Source of the DNA: Streptomyces davaonensis JCM 4913
Lineage (GTDB): Bacteria > Actinomycetota > Actinomycetes > Streptomycetales > Streptomycetaceae
Reading direction: 5' to 3'
DNA: 64,000 bases
NCBI RefSeq assembly: GCF_000349325.1
Contig: NC_020504.1
Location: forward strand, 9,094,326-9,158,325
A program made the position numbers and the translations under genes. Positions 26,062 to 34,798 of this stretch are shown here, piece by piece. Each line of letters opens with the position of its first letter. Positions within the stretch are counted from its first letter, which is position 1. The notes beneath the pieces were generated by a model. That model saw nothing but the letters and a program-made list of their open reading frames with translations, was not told the origin of the DNA and searched no databases.

Positions 26062-26277
26062 ATGGTCACCGATCAGCCAGTCGCGGTCCTGCCGCCCGCC
26101 GCGGACGGTGGTCGACGCGTCCGTATCGGCGGCCGGTACGTCGGCATCGCCTACGGTCTGCTCGACGTCGCGGCGTTCGTCCAGGAGGCCGGGTTGCAGG
26201 ACTGGGACGAGATGGACGTCGTGCAGTCCTCGCTGATCGACTGGCAGGGCGGCGGGCCCGAGGCGTGGGGCACCTGA
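26062..26277 (+). CDS. Small conserved hypothetical protein (71 residues)
   Basis: 71 residues ending LIDWQGGGPEAWGT. The core VRIGGRYVGIAYGLLDVAAF and the GGGPEAW ending look like a small family I have seen in streptomycetes, but I know no function. Codon usage is typical, which supports it as real. No ribosome-binding site is obvious. It sits between the lipoprotein gene and the convergent serine hydrolase. Confidence 0.65.
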   Translation: MVTDQPVAVLPPAADGGRRVRIGGRYVGIAYGLLDVAAFVQEAGLQDWDEMDVVQSSLIDWQGGGPEAWGT

Positions 26278-26304
26278 AAGGGGCCATCAGCTCCGGCCGA
26301 GCCG

Positions 26305-28068
26305 TCATTCGGTCGATGCCGTCCAGCCGGATGCCGAGATCCGCGCCGCGTCCGCCGGGCGCGCCTCGTCGAACAGGATGCCGTCGGCGTCCTCGACGCG
26401 CAGTCCGTCGACGTATGCTCCCCGGCCCACGTACAGCCGGTCCGTGGCGTACCGCCAGCGCACCGCGAGTTGGTGGGCGGGTGGGAGTGGCGCGGTCAGC
26501 CGGTGCCAGGCGCGGCCCGACCAGCCGGTGACCGAACCCGACGGACGCTCCTCGGACTCTCCGCCCGGGCGCACGGTGGTGAACGGCACCGGCTGCCAGC
26601 TCGTCCCGCCGTCCGTGGACGCCTCCAGGACCAGGACGTCCGCCTGCGGTTCGGTGTCCCACCACAGCGCGCAGCGCAGCCGCGCCCCGCCCGCCGAGGT
26701 GTCCAGCGCGGGGAGGGCGAGCGTGGCCGTGGCGGCGCTCGCCATGCCGGAGAACCAGGCGGTACGGCCATGGCGTGGGCGGACCGGAACGGCTCGGGCC
26801 AGGTTGTTGGCCGCGGCCACCCGGGGTGCGGAGCCGGAGCGCCAACTCCGCACCGGATGGACCGAGTTGCCGAGCACCACCAGGAAGGAGTCCGTCGTCG
26901 GGTCGAGGACCAGCGAGGTGCCGGTGAACCCGGTGTGGCCCGCGGTGCGCGGAGTGGCCATGGCGCCCATGTACCAGTGCTGGTAGAGCTCGAAGCCGAG
27001 ACCGTGCTCGTCGCCGGGGAAGTCGGTGTTGAAGTCGGTGAACATCAGCTCCACCGACTCCGGTTCCAGGATGCGGGTCCTGCCGTACGCACCGCCGTTG
27101 AGCAGCGTCCGGCCGAGCACCGCCAGGTCCCAGGCGCAGGAGAACACGCCCGCGTGGCCGGCGACGCCGCCGAGGCTGAAGGCGTTCTCGTCGTGCACCT
27201 CGCCCCACACCAGTCCCCGGTCGAGGCCCGACCAGGGCTTGCGGGCGTCCTCGGTGGCCGCGATCCGGGGTTTCCAGGCGGCAGGCGGGTTGTAGCGGGT
27301 GCGGTCCATGCCCAGCGGCCCGGTGATCTCCTCGTGGAGCAGGGTGTCCAGCGGGCGGCCGGTGATCCTCTCCAGTACCAACTGGAGCGAGATCAGGTTC
27401 AGGTCGGAGTAGAGATAACGGGTGCCCGGCGGGTTGAGCGGGGCCTCGTTCCAGATCAGCCGGAGTTTGTCCTCGTGGGTGGGAGCGTTGTACAGCGGGA
27501 TCCAGGCCCGGAACCCCGAGGTGTGGGTGAGCAGTTGGCGGACCGTCATGTCCTGCTTGCCCGCCGCCCCGAACTCCGGCAGATAGGCGGCGACCTTCGC
27601 CTCCAGTTCCAGCGTGCCCCGCTCGATCTGTTGCACGGCCAGCAGGGAGGTGAACAGCTTGGAGACCGAGGCGAGGTCGAAGACGGTGTCCTTCGCCATC
27701 GGGATCCGCTCGTCGGCGGGGAGTTCGACGCCGGTGTCGGTCTTCTCGTCGTACGCCGAGTAGCGCACCGCCATGCCGATCGGCTCGTGCAGCGCCACGG
27801 TGCCGCCCCGCCCGGCGAGCAGGACGGCGCCCGCGTACCAGGGGTGCTTGGGGGAAGGGCCGAGGAACGCCTCGGCGTCGGTGACGAGTTGCCGCAGATG
27901 CGCCGGGAGCAGTCCGGCCCGCTCCGGGGAGCCGTACCGCAGGGTGCTGCGGCCGGAGGCGGCGGCCGCCGGGCCCGCCGGGAAGGGGGCGATGGCCACG
28001 GCACCGCCCAGGGCCAGGGCACTTCGGGTCAGTTGACGCCGGGTCAGGCCGCGTCTGCTGTCGGTCAT
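26305..28068 (-). CDS. Tat-exported serine hydrolase (beta-lactamase/PBP4*-like) with C-terminal extension
   Basis: 587 residues. The twin-arginine signal (GLTRRQLTRSALALGG, cut near AAAAS) predicts folded export. The catalytic domain (about 45-400) has Ser134-x-x-Lys137 (DLASVSKLFT), YSDLN as the second motif, and GHTGFTG as the third (KTG-equivalent). It resembles class C/EstB-type esterases or DD-peptidases. The C-terminal part (about 410-587) is beta-rich (for example SGWTASTE at the end) and may bind carbohydrate or protein. The ATG at 28068 has GGGAGGAA upstream. Activity (esterase or peptidase) cannot be told from sequence. Confidence 0.88.
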   Translation of the reverse strand: MTDSRRGLTRRQLTRSALALGGAVAIAPFPAGPAAAASGRSTLRYGSPERAGLLPAHLRQLVTDAEAFLGPSPKHPWYAGAVLLAGRGGTVALHEPIGMAVRYSAYDEKTDTGVELPADERIPMAKDTVFDLASVSKLFTSLLAVQQIERGTLELEAKVAAYLPEFGAAGKQDMTVRQLLTHTSGFRAWIPLYNAPTHEDKLRLIWNEAPLNPPGTRYLYSDLNLISLQLVLERITGRPLDTLLHEEITGPLGMDRTRYNPPAAWKPRIAATEDARKPWSGLDRGLVWGEVHDENAFSLGGVAGHAGVFSCAWDLAVLGRTLLNGGAYGRTRILEPESVELMFTDFNTDFPGDEHGLGFELYQHWYMGAMATPRTAGHTGFTGTSLVLDPTTDSFLVVLGNSVHPVRSWRSGSAPRVAAANNLARAVPVRPRHGRTAWFSGMASAATATLALPALDTSAGGARLRCALWWDTEPQADVLVLEASTDGGTSWQPVPFTTVRPGGESEERPSGSVTGWSGRAWHRLTAPLPPAHQLAVRWRYATDRLYVGRGAYVDGLRVEDADGILFDEARPADAARISASGWTASTE

Positions 28069-28177
28069 CGAGGTTCCTCCCGCGAGTCCGCCTGAAAGTA
28101 TCTTTCCGGGATCACCTTGCGCGCTGAAACTTTCCTGTCAGACGGGGGCCGTGTCAACCAGGCATTCGGAAGACGAA

Positions 28178-28194
28178 TCTGACGGACCATCAGA
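28178..28194. promoter_or_regulatory. TetR-type operator TCTGAC-N5-ATCAGA
   Basis: A 17-bp inverted repeat (11 of 12 arm bases palindromic) 43 bp upstream of the nitronate monooxygenase start. Same length and arms as the perfect palindrome at 49293-49309 upstream of another acyl-CoA gene set. TetR repressors of acyl-CoA catabolism bind sites of this kind. Confidence 0.5.
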
Positions 28195-28236
28195 GAACCC
28201 CTTCCGTCCTCCGGAGGACTCCGGCATCCTGCGCCC

Positions 28237-29346
28237 ATGCAGACGGAGCTGAGCAAGCAACTGGGAGTCGAGCACGCCGTCTTCGGTTTCACCCCGTTCC
28301 CCGCCGTCGCCGCGGCCATCAGCCGGGCCGGGGGTTTCGGGGTGCTCGGCGCGGTCCGCTACACCGCCCCGGACGACCTCAAACGCGACCTCGACTGGGT
28401 GGAGGCCCATGTCGACGGCAAGCCCTACGGGCTGGACGTCGTCATGCCCGCGAAGAAGGTGGAGGGCGTCACCGAGGCCGACGTCGAGGCGATGATCCCC
28501 GAGCAGCACCGGGCCTTCGTCCAGGACACCCTCGCCAAGTACGGCGTGCCCGAACTCGCCGAGGGCGAGGCGTCCGGCTGGCGGATCACCGGCTGGATGG
28601 AGCAGGTCGCCCGCACCCAGCTCGACGTCGCCTTCGACTATCCGATCCGACTGCTCGCCAACGCCCTCGGCTCACCGCCCGCCGACGTCGTGGACCGCGC
28701 CCACGGCCAGGACGTCCTGGTCGCCGCCCTCGCGGGCAGCGCCCGCCACGCCCGTAAGCACCAGGAGGCGGGCATCGACATCGTCGTCGCCCAGGGCTAC
28801 GAGGCGGGCGGCCACACCGGCGAGATCGCCTCCATGGTGCTCACCCCCGAGGTCGTCGACGCCGTCGACCCGCTCCCCGTGCTGGCCGCGGGCGGCATCG
28901 GCAGCGGACGACAGGTGGCGGCGGCACTCGCCCTCGGCGCCCAAGGAGTGTGGCTGGGCTCGATCTGGCTGACCACCACCGAGGCCGATCTCCACTCACC
29001 GGCCCTCACCCGCAAGCTCCTCGCCGCGGGATCCGGCGACACGGTCCGCTCCCGCGCCCTGACCGGAAAGCCGGCCCGCCAGTTGCGCACCGAGTGGACC
29101 GACGCCTGGGACGACCCGGCCGGACCCGGCACCCTCCCGATGCCCCTCCAAGGACTCCTGGTCGCCGAGGCCGTCTCCCGCATCCAGCGCTACGAGGTCG
29201 AGCCGCTGCTCGGCACACCCGTCGGCCAGATCGTCGGCCGGATGAACAGCGAACGCAGTGTCCAGGCCGTCTTCGACGACCTCACCCGGGGTTTCGAGCG
29301 GGCGGTGGACCGCGTCAACCGCATCGCCGGAAGGAGCGGCCAGTGA
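28237..29346 (+). CDS. Nitronate monooxygenase (2-nitropropane dioxygenase family)
   Basis: 369 residues. The flavin TIM barrel is recognisable from AAISRAGGFGVLGA at the N terminus, VAQGYEAGGHTGEI (the conserved catalytic-His region) and VLAAGGIGSGRQVAAALALGAQGVWLGS (phosphate/FMN loop). The family oxidises alkyl nitronates such as propionate-3-nitronate. It overlaps the acyl-CoA ligase gene in GTGA, a pairing known in actinobacterial lipid catabolism, so the natural substrate may be an acyl derivative. No ribosome-binding site is visible at ATG 28237; a leaderless message is possible. TetR-like operator 43 bp upstream. Confidence 0.92.
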   Translation: MQTELSKQLGVEHAVFGFTPFPAVAAAISRAGGFGVLGAVRYTAPDDLKRDLDWVEAHVDGKPYGLDVVMPAKKVEGVTEADVEAMIPEQHRAFVQDTLAKYGVPELAEGEASGWRITGWMEQVARTQLDVAFDYPIRLLANALGSPPADVVDRAHGQDVLVAALAGSARHARKHQEAGIDIVVAQGYEAGGHTGEIASMVLTPEVVDAVDPLPVLAAGGIGSGRQVAAALALGAQGVWLGSIWLTTTEADLHSPALTRKLLAAGSGDTVRSRALTGKPARQLRTEWTDAWDDPAGPGTLPMPLQGLLVAEAVSRIQRYEVEPLLGTPVGQIVGRMNSERSVQAVFDDLTRGFERAVDRVNRIAGRSGQ

Positions 29347-30896
29347 CCAGCGCACCCCCCATCGGCTTCTGGGCCCAGGCGGCCCGCGAACCCCACCGCA
29401 CGGTCCTCGTCGCCCCGGACGGCGAGGAGTGGACCGCCGGCCGACTGCACTCGGCCGCCAACCGTCTCGTCCACGGCCTGCGCGCGGCGGGACTCGAACG
29501 CGGGGACGCCTTCGCCGTCGTCCTCCCGAACGGGGTCGAGTTCCTCACCGCCTATCTCGCCGCCAGCCAGGCCGGGTTCTACCTCGTGCCCGTCAACCAC
29601 CACTTCGTCGCCCCCGAGATCGCCTGGATCGTCGCCGACTCCGGCGCCAAGGTGCTCATCGCCCACGAGCGGTTCGCCGAACCCGCCCGCCAAGCCGCCG
29701 ACGAGGCCGGGCTCCCCGCCACCCACCGCTATGCCGTCGGCACGGTCGAGGGATTCCGGCCGTACGCCGAACTCCTCGACGGACAACCGGACTCGGCGCC
29801 CGCCGACCGCACCCTCGGCTGGGTCATGAACTACACCTCGGGCACCACCGGCCGCCCCCGCGGCATCCGCCGCCCGCTGCCCGGAAAACTCCCCGAGGAG
29901 GCCTATCTCGGCGGCTTCCTCGGCATCTTCGGCATCAAGCCGTACGACGACAACGTGCACCTCGTCTGCTCGCCGCTCTACCACACGGCCGTGCTCCAAT
30001 TCGCGGGCGCCTCCCTGCACATCGGGCACCGGTTGGTGCTGATGGACAAGTGGGCGCCCGAGGAGATGCTCCGCCTGATCGACACCCACCGGTGCACCCA
30101 CACCCACATGGTCCCGACCCAGTTCCACCGGCTGCTGGCCCTCCCACAAGAGGTACGGCACCGCTACGACGTCTCCGCCATGCGGCACGCCATCCACGGT
30201 GCCGCGCCCTGCCCCGACCATGTGAAGCGGGCGATGATCGACTGGTGGGGCAACTGCGTGGAGGAGTACTACGCGGCCAGCGAGGGCGGCGGGGCCTTCG
30301 CGACCGCCGAGGACTGGCTGAAGAAGCCGGGCACGGTCGGCAAGGCGTGGCCCATCAGCGAACTTGCGGTCTTCGACGACGACGGCAACCGGCTGCCGCC
30401 CGGCGAACTCGGCACCGTCTACATGAAGATGAGCACCGGCGGCTTCGCCTACCACAAGGACGAGACCAAGACCCGCAAGAACCGCATCGGTGACTACTTC
30501 ACCGTCGGCGACCTCGGCCTGCTCGACGAGGACGGCTATCTGTTCCTGCGCGACCGCAAGATCGACATGATCATCTCGGGCGGGGTGAACATCTACCCCG
30601 CCGAGATCGAGTCCGTGCTGCTCGCCCACCCGGCCGTCGCCGACGCCGCCGCCTTCGGCATCCCGCACGACGACTGGGGCGAGGAGGTCAAGGCCGTCGT
30701 GGAACCCGCCCCCGGCCGCACCCCGGGCCCCGACCTCGCCGCCGACCTCCTCGCCCACTGCGCCGCACGGCTCGCCGGGTTCAAGTGCCCGAAGAGCGTC
30801 GACTTCGTCGCGGAGATGCCCCGCGACCCCAACGGCAAGCTCTACAAGCGACGGCTGCGCGACCCGTACTGGGAGGGACGCACCCGAACGATGTGA
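29343..30896 (+). CDS. Acyl-CoA synthetase (FadD-like, AMP-forming)
   Basis: 517 residues of the ANL superfamily. Motifs: NYTSGTTGRPRGIRR (P-loop-like A3), the VGDLGLLDEDGYLFLRDR region (A7/A8), SGGVNIYPAEIE and the C-terminal catalytic Lys region DPNGKLYKRRL. It should activate a carboxylic acid with ATP and CoA. It is translationally coupled to the nitronate monooxygenase. The GTG at 29343 is the natural start; a reading of the frame further upstream only overlaps the monooxygenase. Chain length or ring specificity is not visible. Confidence 0.93.
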   Translation: MTSAPPIGFWAQAAREPHRTVLVAPDGEEWTAGRLHSAANRLVHGLRAAGLERGDAFAVVLPNGVEFLTAYLAASQAGFYLVPVNHHFVAPEIAWIVADSGAKVLIAHERFAEPARQAADEAGLPATHRYAVGTVEGFRPYAELLDGQPDSAPADRTLGWVMNYTSGTTGRPRGIRRPLPGKLPEEAYLGGFLGIFGIKPYDDNVHLVCSPLYHTAVLQFAGASLHIGHRLVLMDKWAPEEMLRLIDTHRCTHTHMVPTQFHRLLALPQEVRHRYDVSAMRHAIHGAAPCPDHVKRAMIDWWGNCVEEYYAASEGGGAFATAEDWLKKPGTVGKAWPISELAVFDDDGNRLPPGELGTVYMKMSTGGFAYHKDETKTRKNRIGDYFTVGDLGLLDEDGYLFLRDRKIDMIISGGVNIYPAEIESVLLAHPAVADAAAFGIPHDDWGEEVKAVVEPAPGRTPGPDLAADLLAHCAARLAGFKCPKSVDFVAEMPRDPNGKLYKRRLRDPYWEGRTRTM

Positions 30897-30914
30897 CGAC
30901 CAGCAATTGGTCGT
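30896..30914 (+). terminator. Hairpin ACGACCA-N5-TGGTCGT after the acyl-CoA synthetase
   Basis: A perfect 7-bp inverted repeat beginning on the last base of the acyl-CoA synthetase stop codon. It lies between that gene and the leaderless promoter of the DUF418 gene. No T tract. It might instead be an operator. Confidence 0.4.
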
Positions 30915-30991
30915 AGGCGTCGGCCCGGACGTCATCCTTTCGTCGGCCCGCGGTCGACCTTCGGCCGATCCCCGGCGCCGACCGGCCTTCC

Positions 30992-30997
30992 TAGCGT
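30992..30997 (+). promoter_or_regulatory. Probable -10 element TAGCGT of a leaderless promoter
   Basis: TAGCGT plus 6 bases plus ATG at 31004, with no ribosome-binding site. The pattern matches those at 10378 and 54887. Confidence 0.5.
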
Positions 30998-31003
30998 GGA
31001 CGC

Positions 31004-32260
31004 ATGACGACCACGTTGACGGACGGCCGGCTGCGGCGCGGCGGCGTACAGCCCGGGGAACGGGCGCTCGCCCCCGATCTCGCCCGCGGCATCATGCTGC
31101 TGGGCATCGTCATGTCCAACACCGCCTTCCACCTCTGGGCCGCCCGGCACGGACCGTCCGGATGGCAGCCCGTCTCCGGCTCCTGGCTCGACCACACGGT
31201 GCAGTTCACCATGATCACCGTGCTCGACCTGCGGATCTACCCGCTCTTCGCGTTCCTCTTCGGCTACGGCATGATGCAGCTCTACCTCCGCCAGACCACC
31301 GCCGGGACCGCGGGACGCGACGCGGTGCGGATCCTCCGCCGCCGCAGCCTCTGGCTCGTCGTCATCGGTCTGGCCCACTCCACCCTCCTCATGGCGGGCG
31401 ACATCATCGGCTTCTACGGCGTGCTGAGCCTCATCCTGGGCCTTGCCTTCCTGCGGCGCAGTGAACGCGCCCTGAAGTGGTGGATCGGCGTAGCGGTCGC
31501 CCTGCTCCTGTTGACCTCAGCCGAACCAGTCATATCGGCGCTGCTGCGGGGCGAGTTGGGTACGCTGGGCGACGCTGGCGCGGAGCCCGGCTTCAAGGCG
31601 TTCGCGTCGGGCGAGGAGAGCTGGCTCGGCGCCGCGGGCATCCGGGCGCAGACCGGCCTGTTCATCACCTTCGTCGCCGCGCCGCTGTTCCTCGTCGGCG
31701 GCGGGTTCGTGGTGTTCCTGCTCGGCTTCCTCGCCGCCCGGCACCGCGTCCTGGAGGAGCCCGGCCGCCACCGCACCCTGCTGCGCCGGACCGCCGTCAT
31801 CGGCATCGCGGTCGGCTGGCTCGGCGCCCTGCCCGCGGCCCTCGCCCACGTCGGTGCCCTGGACGTGCCCGCAGACGCCCAGAGCGAGACCGGCGCGCTG
31901 ACCATCCTGCGGGACGCCACCGGCTACGCCGCCGGACTCGGCTACGTCGCGGCCGTCGCCCTCTTCGCCCACTGGTGGACCACCCGCGAACACCGCCGGG
32001 GCGCCACCGCCGTGGCCGCGGTGACCTCCGTCGGCAAACGCTCCCTGTCCTGCTACCTCGGCCACTCCCTGCTCTTCGCCCCTCTGCTGGCCGCCTGGGG
32101 GCTCGGCCTCGGCGCCCACCTCGGCAGCGCTGGGATGGCCCTGTTCGCCGCCGCGGTCTGGCTGGTCACCGTGGCGGGCGCGTACGCCCTGGAACGCACG
32201 GGCCGCCGCGGCCCCGCCGAAGCGGTGCTGCGACGGCTCATGTACGGCCGTACCCGCTGA
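31004..32260 (+). CDS. DUF418 integral membrane protein
   Basis: 418 residues with about nine to ten hydrophobic segments, beginning APDLARGIMLLGIVMSNTAF. The C-terminal half has the DUF418 pattern (GKRSLSCYLGHSLLFAPLL). DUF418 proteins are related to YeiB and to acyltransferase-like membrane proteins; function unknown, possibly transfer of acyl groups or transport. Probably transcribed from its own leaderless promoter. Convergent with the acylase gene, 6-bp gap. Confidence 0.85.
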   Translation: MTTTLTDGRLRRGGVQPGERALAPDLARGIMLLGIVMSNTAFHLWAARHGPSGWQPVSGSWLDHTVQFTMITVLDLRIYPLFAFLFGYGMMQLYLRQTTAGTAGRDAVRILRRRSLWLVVIGLAHSTLLMAGDIIGFYGVLSLILGLAFLRRSERALKWWIGVAVALLLLTSAEPVISALLRGELGTLGDAGAEPGFKAFASGEESWLGAAGIRAQTGLFITFVAAPLFLVGGGFVVFLLGFLAARHRVLEEPGRHRTLLRRTAVIGIAVGWLGALPAALAHVGALDVPADAQSETGALTILRDATGYAAGLGYVAAVALFAHWWTTREHRRGATAVAAVTSVGKRSLSCYLGHSLLFAPLLAAWGLGLGAHLGSAGMALFAAAVWLVTVAGAYALERTGRRGPAEAVLRRLMYGRTR

Positions 32261-32266
32261 GCGGCC

Positions 32267-34678
32267 TCAGCCGTGCTCACGCACCATGACCACCCGCAGC
32301 GCGGGCGACTTGCGGATGTCCTTCTCGCAGAACCGGGACGTCACCCACTTCTCGCCGGAGAACAGCCGCGTCTGGTCGCTGTAGTGGGCCGAGTTGGGGT
32401 TCGAGGACTGGGAGTACGACAGCAGCGTGCGCGCCACCGGGCAGCGGCTGCCGTCCCAGCCGACGGCCTGGATGTAGCTGGAGCCGGTCGTCACCTCGGT
32501 GTAGCCGCCCTTGGCCGCGTCCCACACCGGCTCGACCTTGTTCCACACGCCCAGGCTCTCGGTGCCGCCCGGCACGGGGATGCGCTGACCGTTGCGGACG
32601 ACGAACTGGTGCTGCCCGAGCGGGGAGTCCAGCGCGATGCCCGCCGCCCGCAGCTCGGTGACCGCGTCCGCGAGCGCCGTGGTGAAGCCCGGCGCGCCCG
32701 TGTTGAGGGTGTTGGGGGTGCCCACCGGGTCCGCCGCCGAGAACGGCACCTTCCACAGCTGGGCCGCCGGAACCGAGGCCGTCAGCTTCCGCCAGAACCG
32801 GTCGAAGAGCAGCGCGCCCCGGCTCCCGGTGTCCGTCGTACGGTCCCACGCGGCCAGCACCGCACAGGCGCCCGAGACGTCGACGGCCCTGCCGTCGCTG
32901 CCCGTTGCCGTGCCGCCCGGCAGCGCGGCACAGGCCGCCGCCGCGTCCTGCGCGGCCAGGTCGCCCGCGGGCACCCGGTTGGCGAACTGCTGCGCCTGGA
33001 GGTCCCGCACGGTCAGCTCACCGCGCTCCGCCAGCGCCGCCACGTCCTCGATCGCCCCGCGCGTCCGCATCGAACGCTGCGTCCCGATCGTGCCGAAGAC
33101 CCGCTCGTACCCGGTCAGCGGACGGTCCGCGTTGGACAGCCAGGCACTGTCGTTGGAGTTCTCCGCGTATGGCGCGTCCTTGAGCGTCGGCAGCTTCGCG
33201 GGCCCGAAGATGCCCGGCTGCACGGCGTCGGGATCGGAGCCCAGGGCGCAGGCGCCGCGCGAGCCGTCGAGGATCGCGAGCCCCGAGGAGGGGTAGGTGA
33301 CCCGGCCGAGCGGAGTGGAGCAGGACTGGGCCAGCTCGTCGGTGATCCGAGGGAGCACCTGGGACTGGGTGAACAGGGTGTGGCCGGAGGAGTCCGCGGC
33401 GATCGTGTTCACCCACGGCAGGCCCTGGGTGCGCCGGAGGGAGCCCAGCACCTCCGCGGTGCTGCGGGCCTTGCTGAAGCCGAGCGCGGTGTCGGAGGCG
33501 CGCAGGTTCAGGGAGTTGGGGTCGTTCACCGCGTACGCCGTCGTGGCCGTCCACGGCAGCGGCAGTGAGGCACCGAGCGAGGTGACCACCGGCCCGTACC
33601 GGGTCCACCACTGCATCCGCGACACCGGTGCGCCGTCCCGCACGTCCACGGTGACCGTGCGCTTCGTCATCCGCTCCGGCTTGCCGTCGACGAGATACAC
33701 GGTCGGATCCGCCGGGTCCAGCGTCAGCTGGTGCAGGTTGAGGGTGATGCCCGTCGCGACCGTGTGGCTCCAGGCGACCTGAGCGTTGTGGCCTATGGAC
33801 ACCGTGGCGCTGCCGAGCAGCGAACCGCCCGCGACGTTCAGCTCACCGGGGATGGTCTGCTGCGACTGCCAGAAGCGGCGGCCGCCCTGCCACGGGTAGT
33901 GCGGATTGCCCAGCAGCAGCCCGCGGCCGTCGGCCGTGGTGGTCCCGCCGAAGGCCACGGCGTTGGAGCCCATGTCGGCGGTGTCCGCGGCGAGCAACTC
34001 CCGCGCCGCGCGGGCGGAGTCCTGAGCGTCGGGCGCCGCGGCAGCCGTGGCCGTCGTCGGCGGCTGCGCGGCCGTGATGCCGTCCACCGCGCGGCCCTCG
34101 CCGCCCAGTACCGCGAGCGCGTAGGCGCGGGTGGCGACGTCGAGCGTGCTGACCGGGCGCACCCAGGCGGCTCCCTTGCACGCCGGGTCGGTGATCCGGT
34201 TCTGCTTCAGCCAGGCGTTGTACCCGGCCGTGAAGCCGCGGATCAGTTCCTTCGACTGGCGGCTCGGCCCGCGCGGCGCCGGTTCGGCGAGCAGCTTCTC
34301 CACCGTGCCCGCCTCCCGTACGCCGCGGAAGTACAGGTCGCTGGAGAGGTTGCGGCTCGCCGAGGACAGCGAGAAGTCGGTGGCCGCGTCGGGCCCGAAG
34401 AACCGGGAGCGGTCGCCGCTCACGGTCAGGAAACCGTCGGCGAGCGTGCACACCTGATCGGCGGCCTGCGCCCAACCGGTGCCGAAGCCCAGGTTCGCGT
34501 AGTCCTTGGCGACGATGTGCGGAATGCCGTACTCGGTGTAGCGGATCACGGCCGACAGGCCGCCGTGCGAGGGATGTTCGTCGCGGTCATGGCGCTCGGC
34601 CGCGGCCGCCGGCAGCGTGGCGGTGGCGGTGAGCAGGGCGACGGCCGCGACGACGAGCCGTCTTGGGCGGATGCGCAT
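32267..34678 (-). CDS. Secreted penicillin acylase-family Ntn hydrolase (aculeacin/acyl-homoserine-lactone acylase type)
   Basis: 803 residues. A Sec signal (MRIRPRRLVVAAVALLTATA, cut near AAAA-ERHD) is followed by an alpha chain with YGIPHIVAKDYANLGFGTGW and a beta chain that should begin at about Ser238 in ADMGSNAVAFGG, the N-terminal nucleophile released by self-cleavage. SIGHNAQVAWSHTVATG supplies the usual substrate-site His and Val. It is of the PvdQ/AhlM/aculeacin A acylase type, so it may hydrolyse lipopeptide antibiotics or N-acyl-homoserine lactones. Start at 34678 has GGGAGG 4 bp before; the ATG at 34696 has none. Preceded by acyl-CoA ligase in the divergent orientation. Confidence 0.9.
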   Translation of the reverse strand: MRIRPRRLVVAAVALLTATATLPAAAAERHDRDEHPSHGGLSAVIRYTEYGIPHIVAKDYANLGFGTGWAQAADQVCTLADGFLTVSGDRSRFFGPDAATDFSLSSASRNLSSDLYFRGVREAGTVEKLLAEPAPRGPSRQSKELIRGFTAGYNAWLKQNRITDPACKGAAWVRPVSTLDVATRAYALAVLGGEGRAVDGITAAQPPTTATAAAAPDAQDSARAARELLAADTADMGSNAVAFGGTTTADGRGLLLGNPHYPWQGGRRFWQSQQTIPGELNVAGGSLLGSATVSIGHNAQVAWSHTVATGITLNLHQLTLDPADPTVYLVDGKPERMTKRTVTVDVRDGAPVSRMQWWTRYGPVVTSLGASLPLPWTATTAYAVNDPNSLNLRASDTALGFSKARSTAEVLGSLRRTQGLPWVNTIAADSSGHTLFTQSQVLPRITDELAQSCSTPLGRVTYPSSGLAILDGSRGACALGSDPDAVQPGIFGPAKLPTLKDAPYAENSNDSAWLSNADRPLTGYERVFGTIGTQRSMRTRGAIEDVAALAERGELTVRDLQAQQFANRVPAGDLAAQDAAAACAALPGGTATGSDGRAVDVSGACAVLAAWDRTTDTGSRGALLFDRFWRKLTASVPAAQLWKVPFSAADPVGTPNTLNTGAPGFTTALADAVTELRAAGIALDSPLGQHQFVVRNGQRIPVPGGTESLGVWNKVEPVWDAAKGGYTEVTTGSSYIQAVGWDGSRCPVARTLLSYSQSSNPNSAHYSDQTRLFSGEKWVTSRFCEKDIRKSPALRVVMVREHG

Positions 34679-34798
34679 CAAGCCTCCCAACGTCATTGGG
34701 GGAAGGGGCGGTTGAGCGTACCAACGGGTATGTGCCCGTGGAACATGTCGATCGCCGATGCTTGACCTCCCTTCGGCGGGGGCCGAGGATCAACTGTC

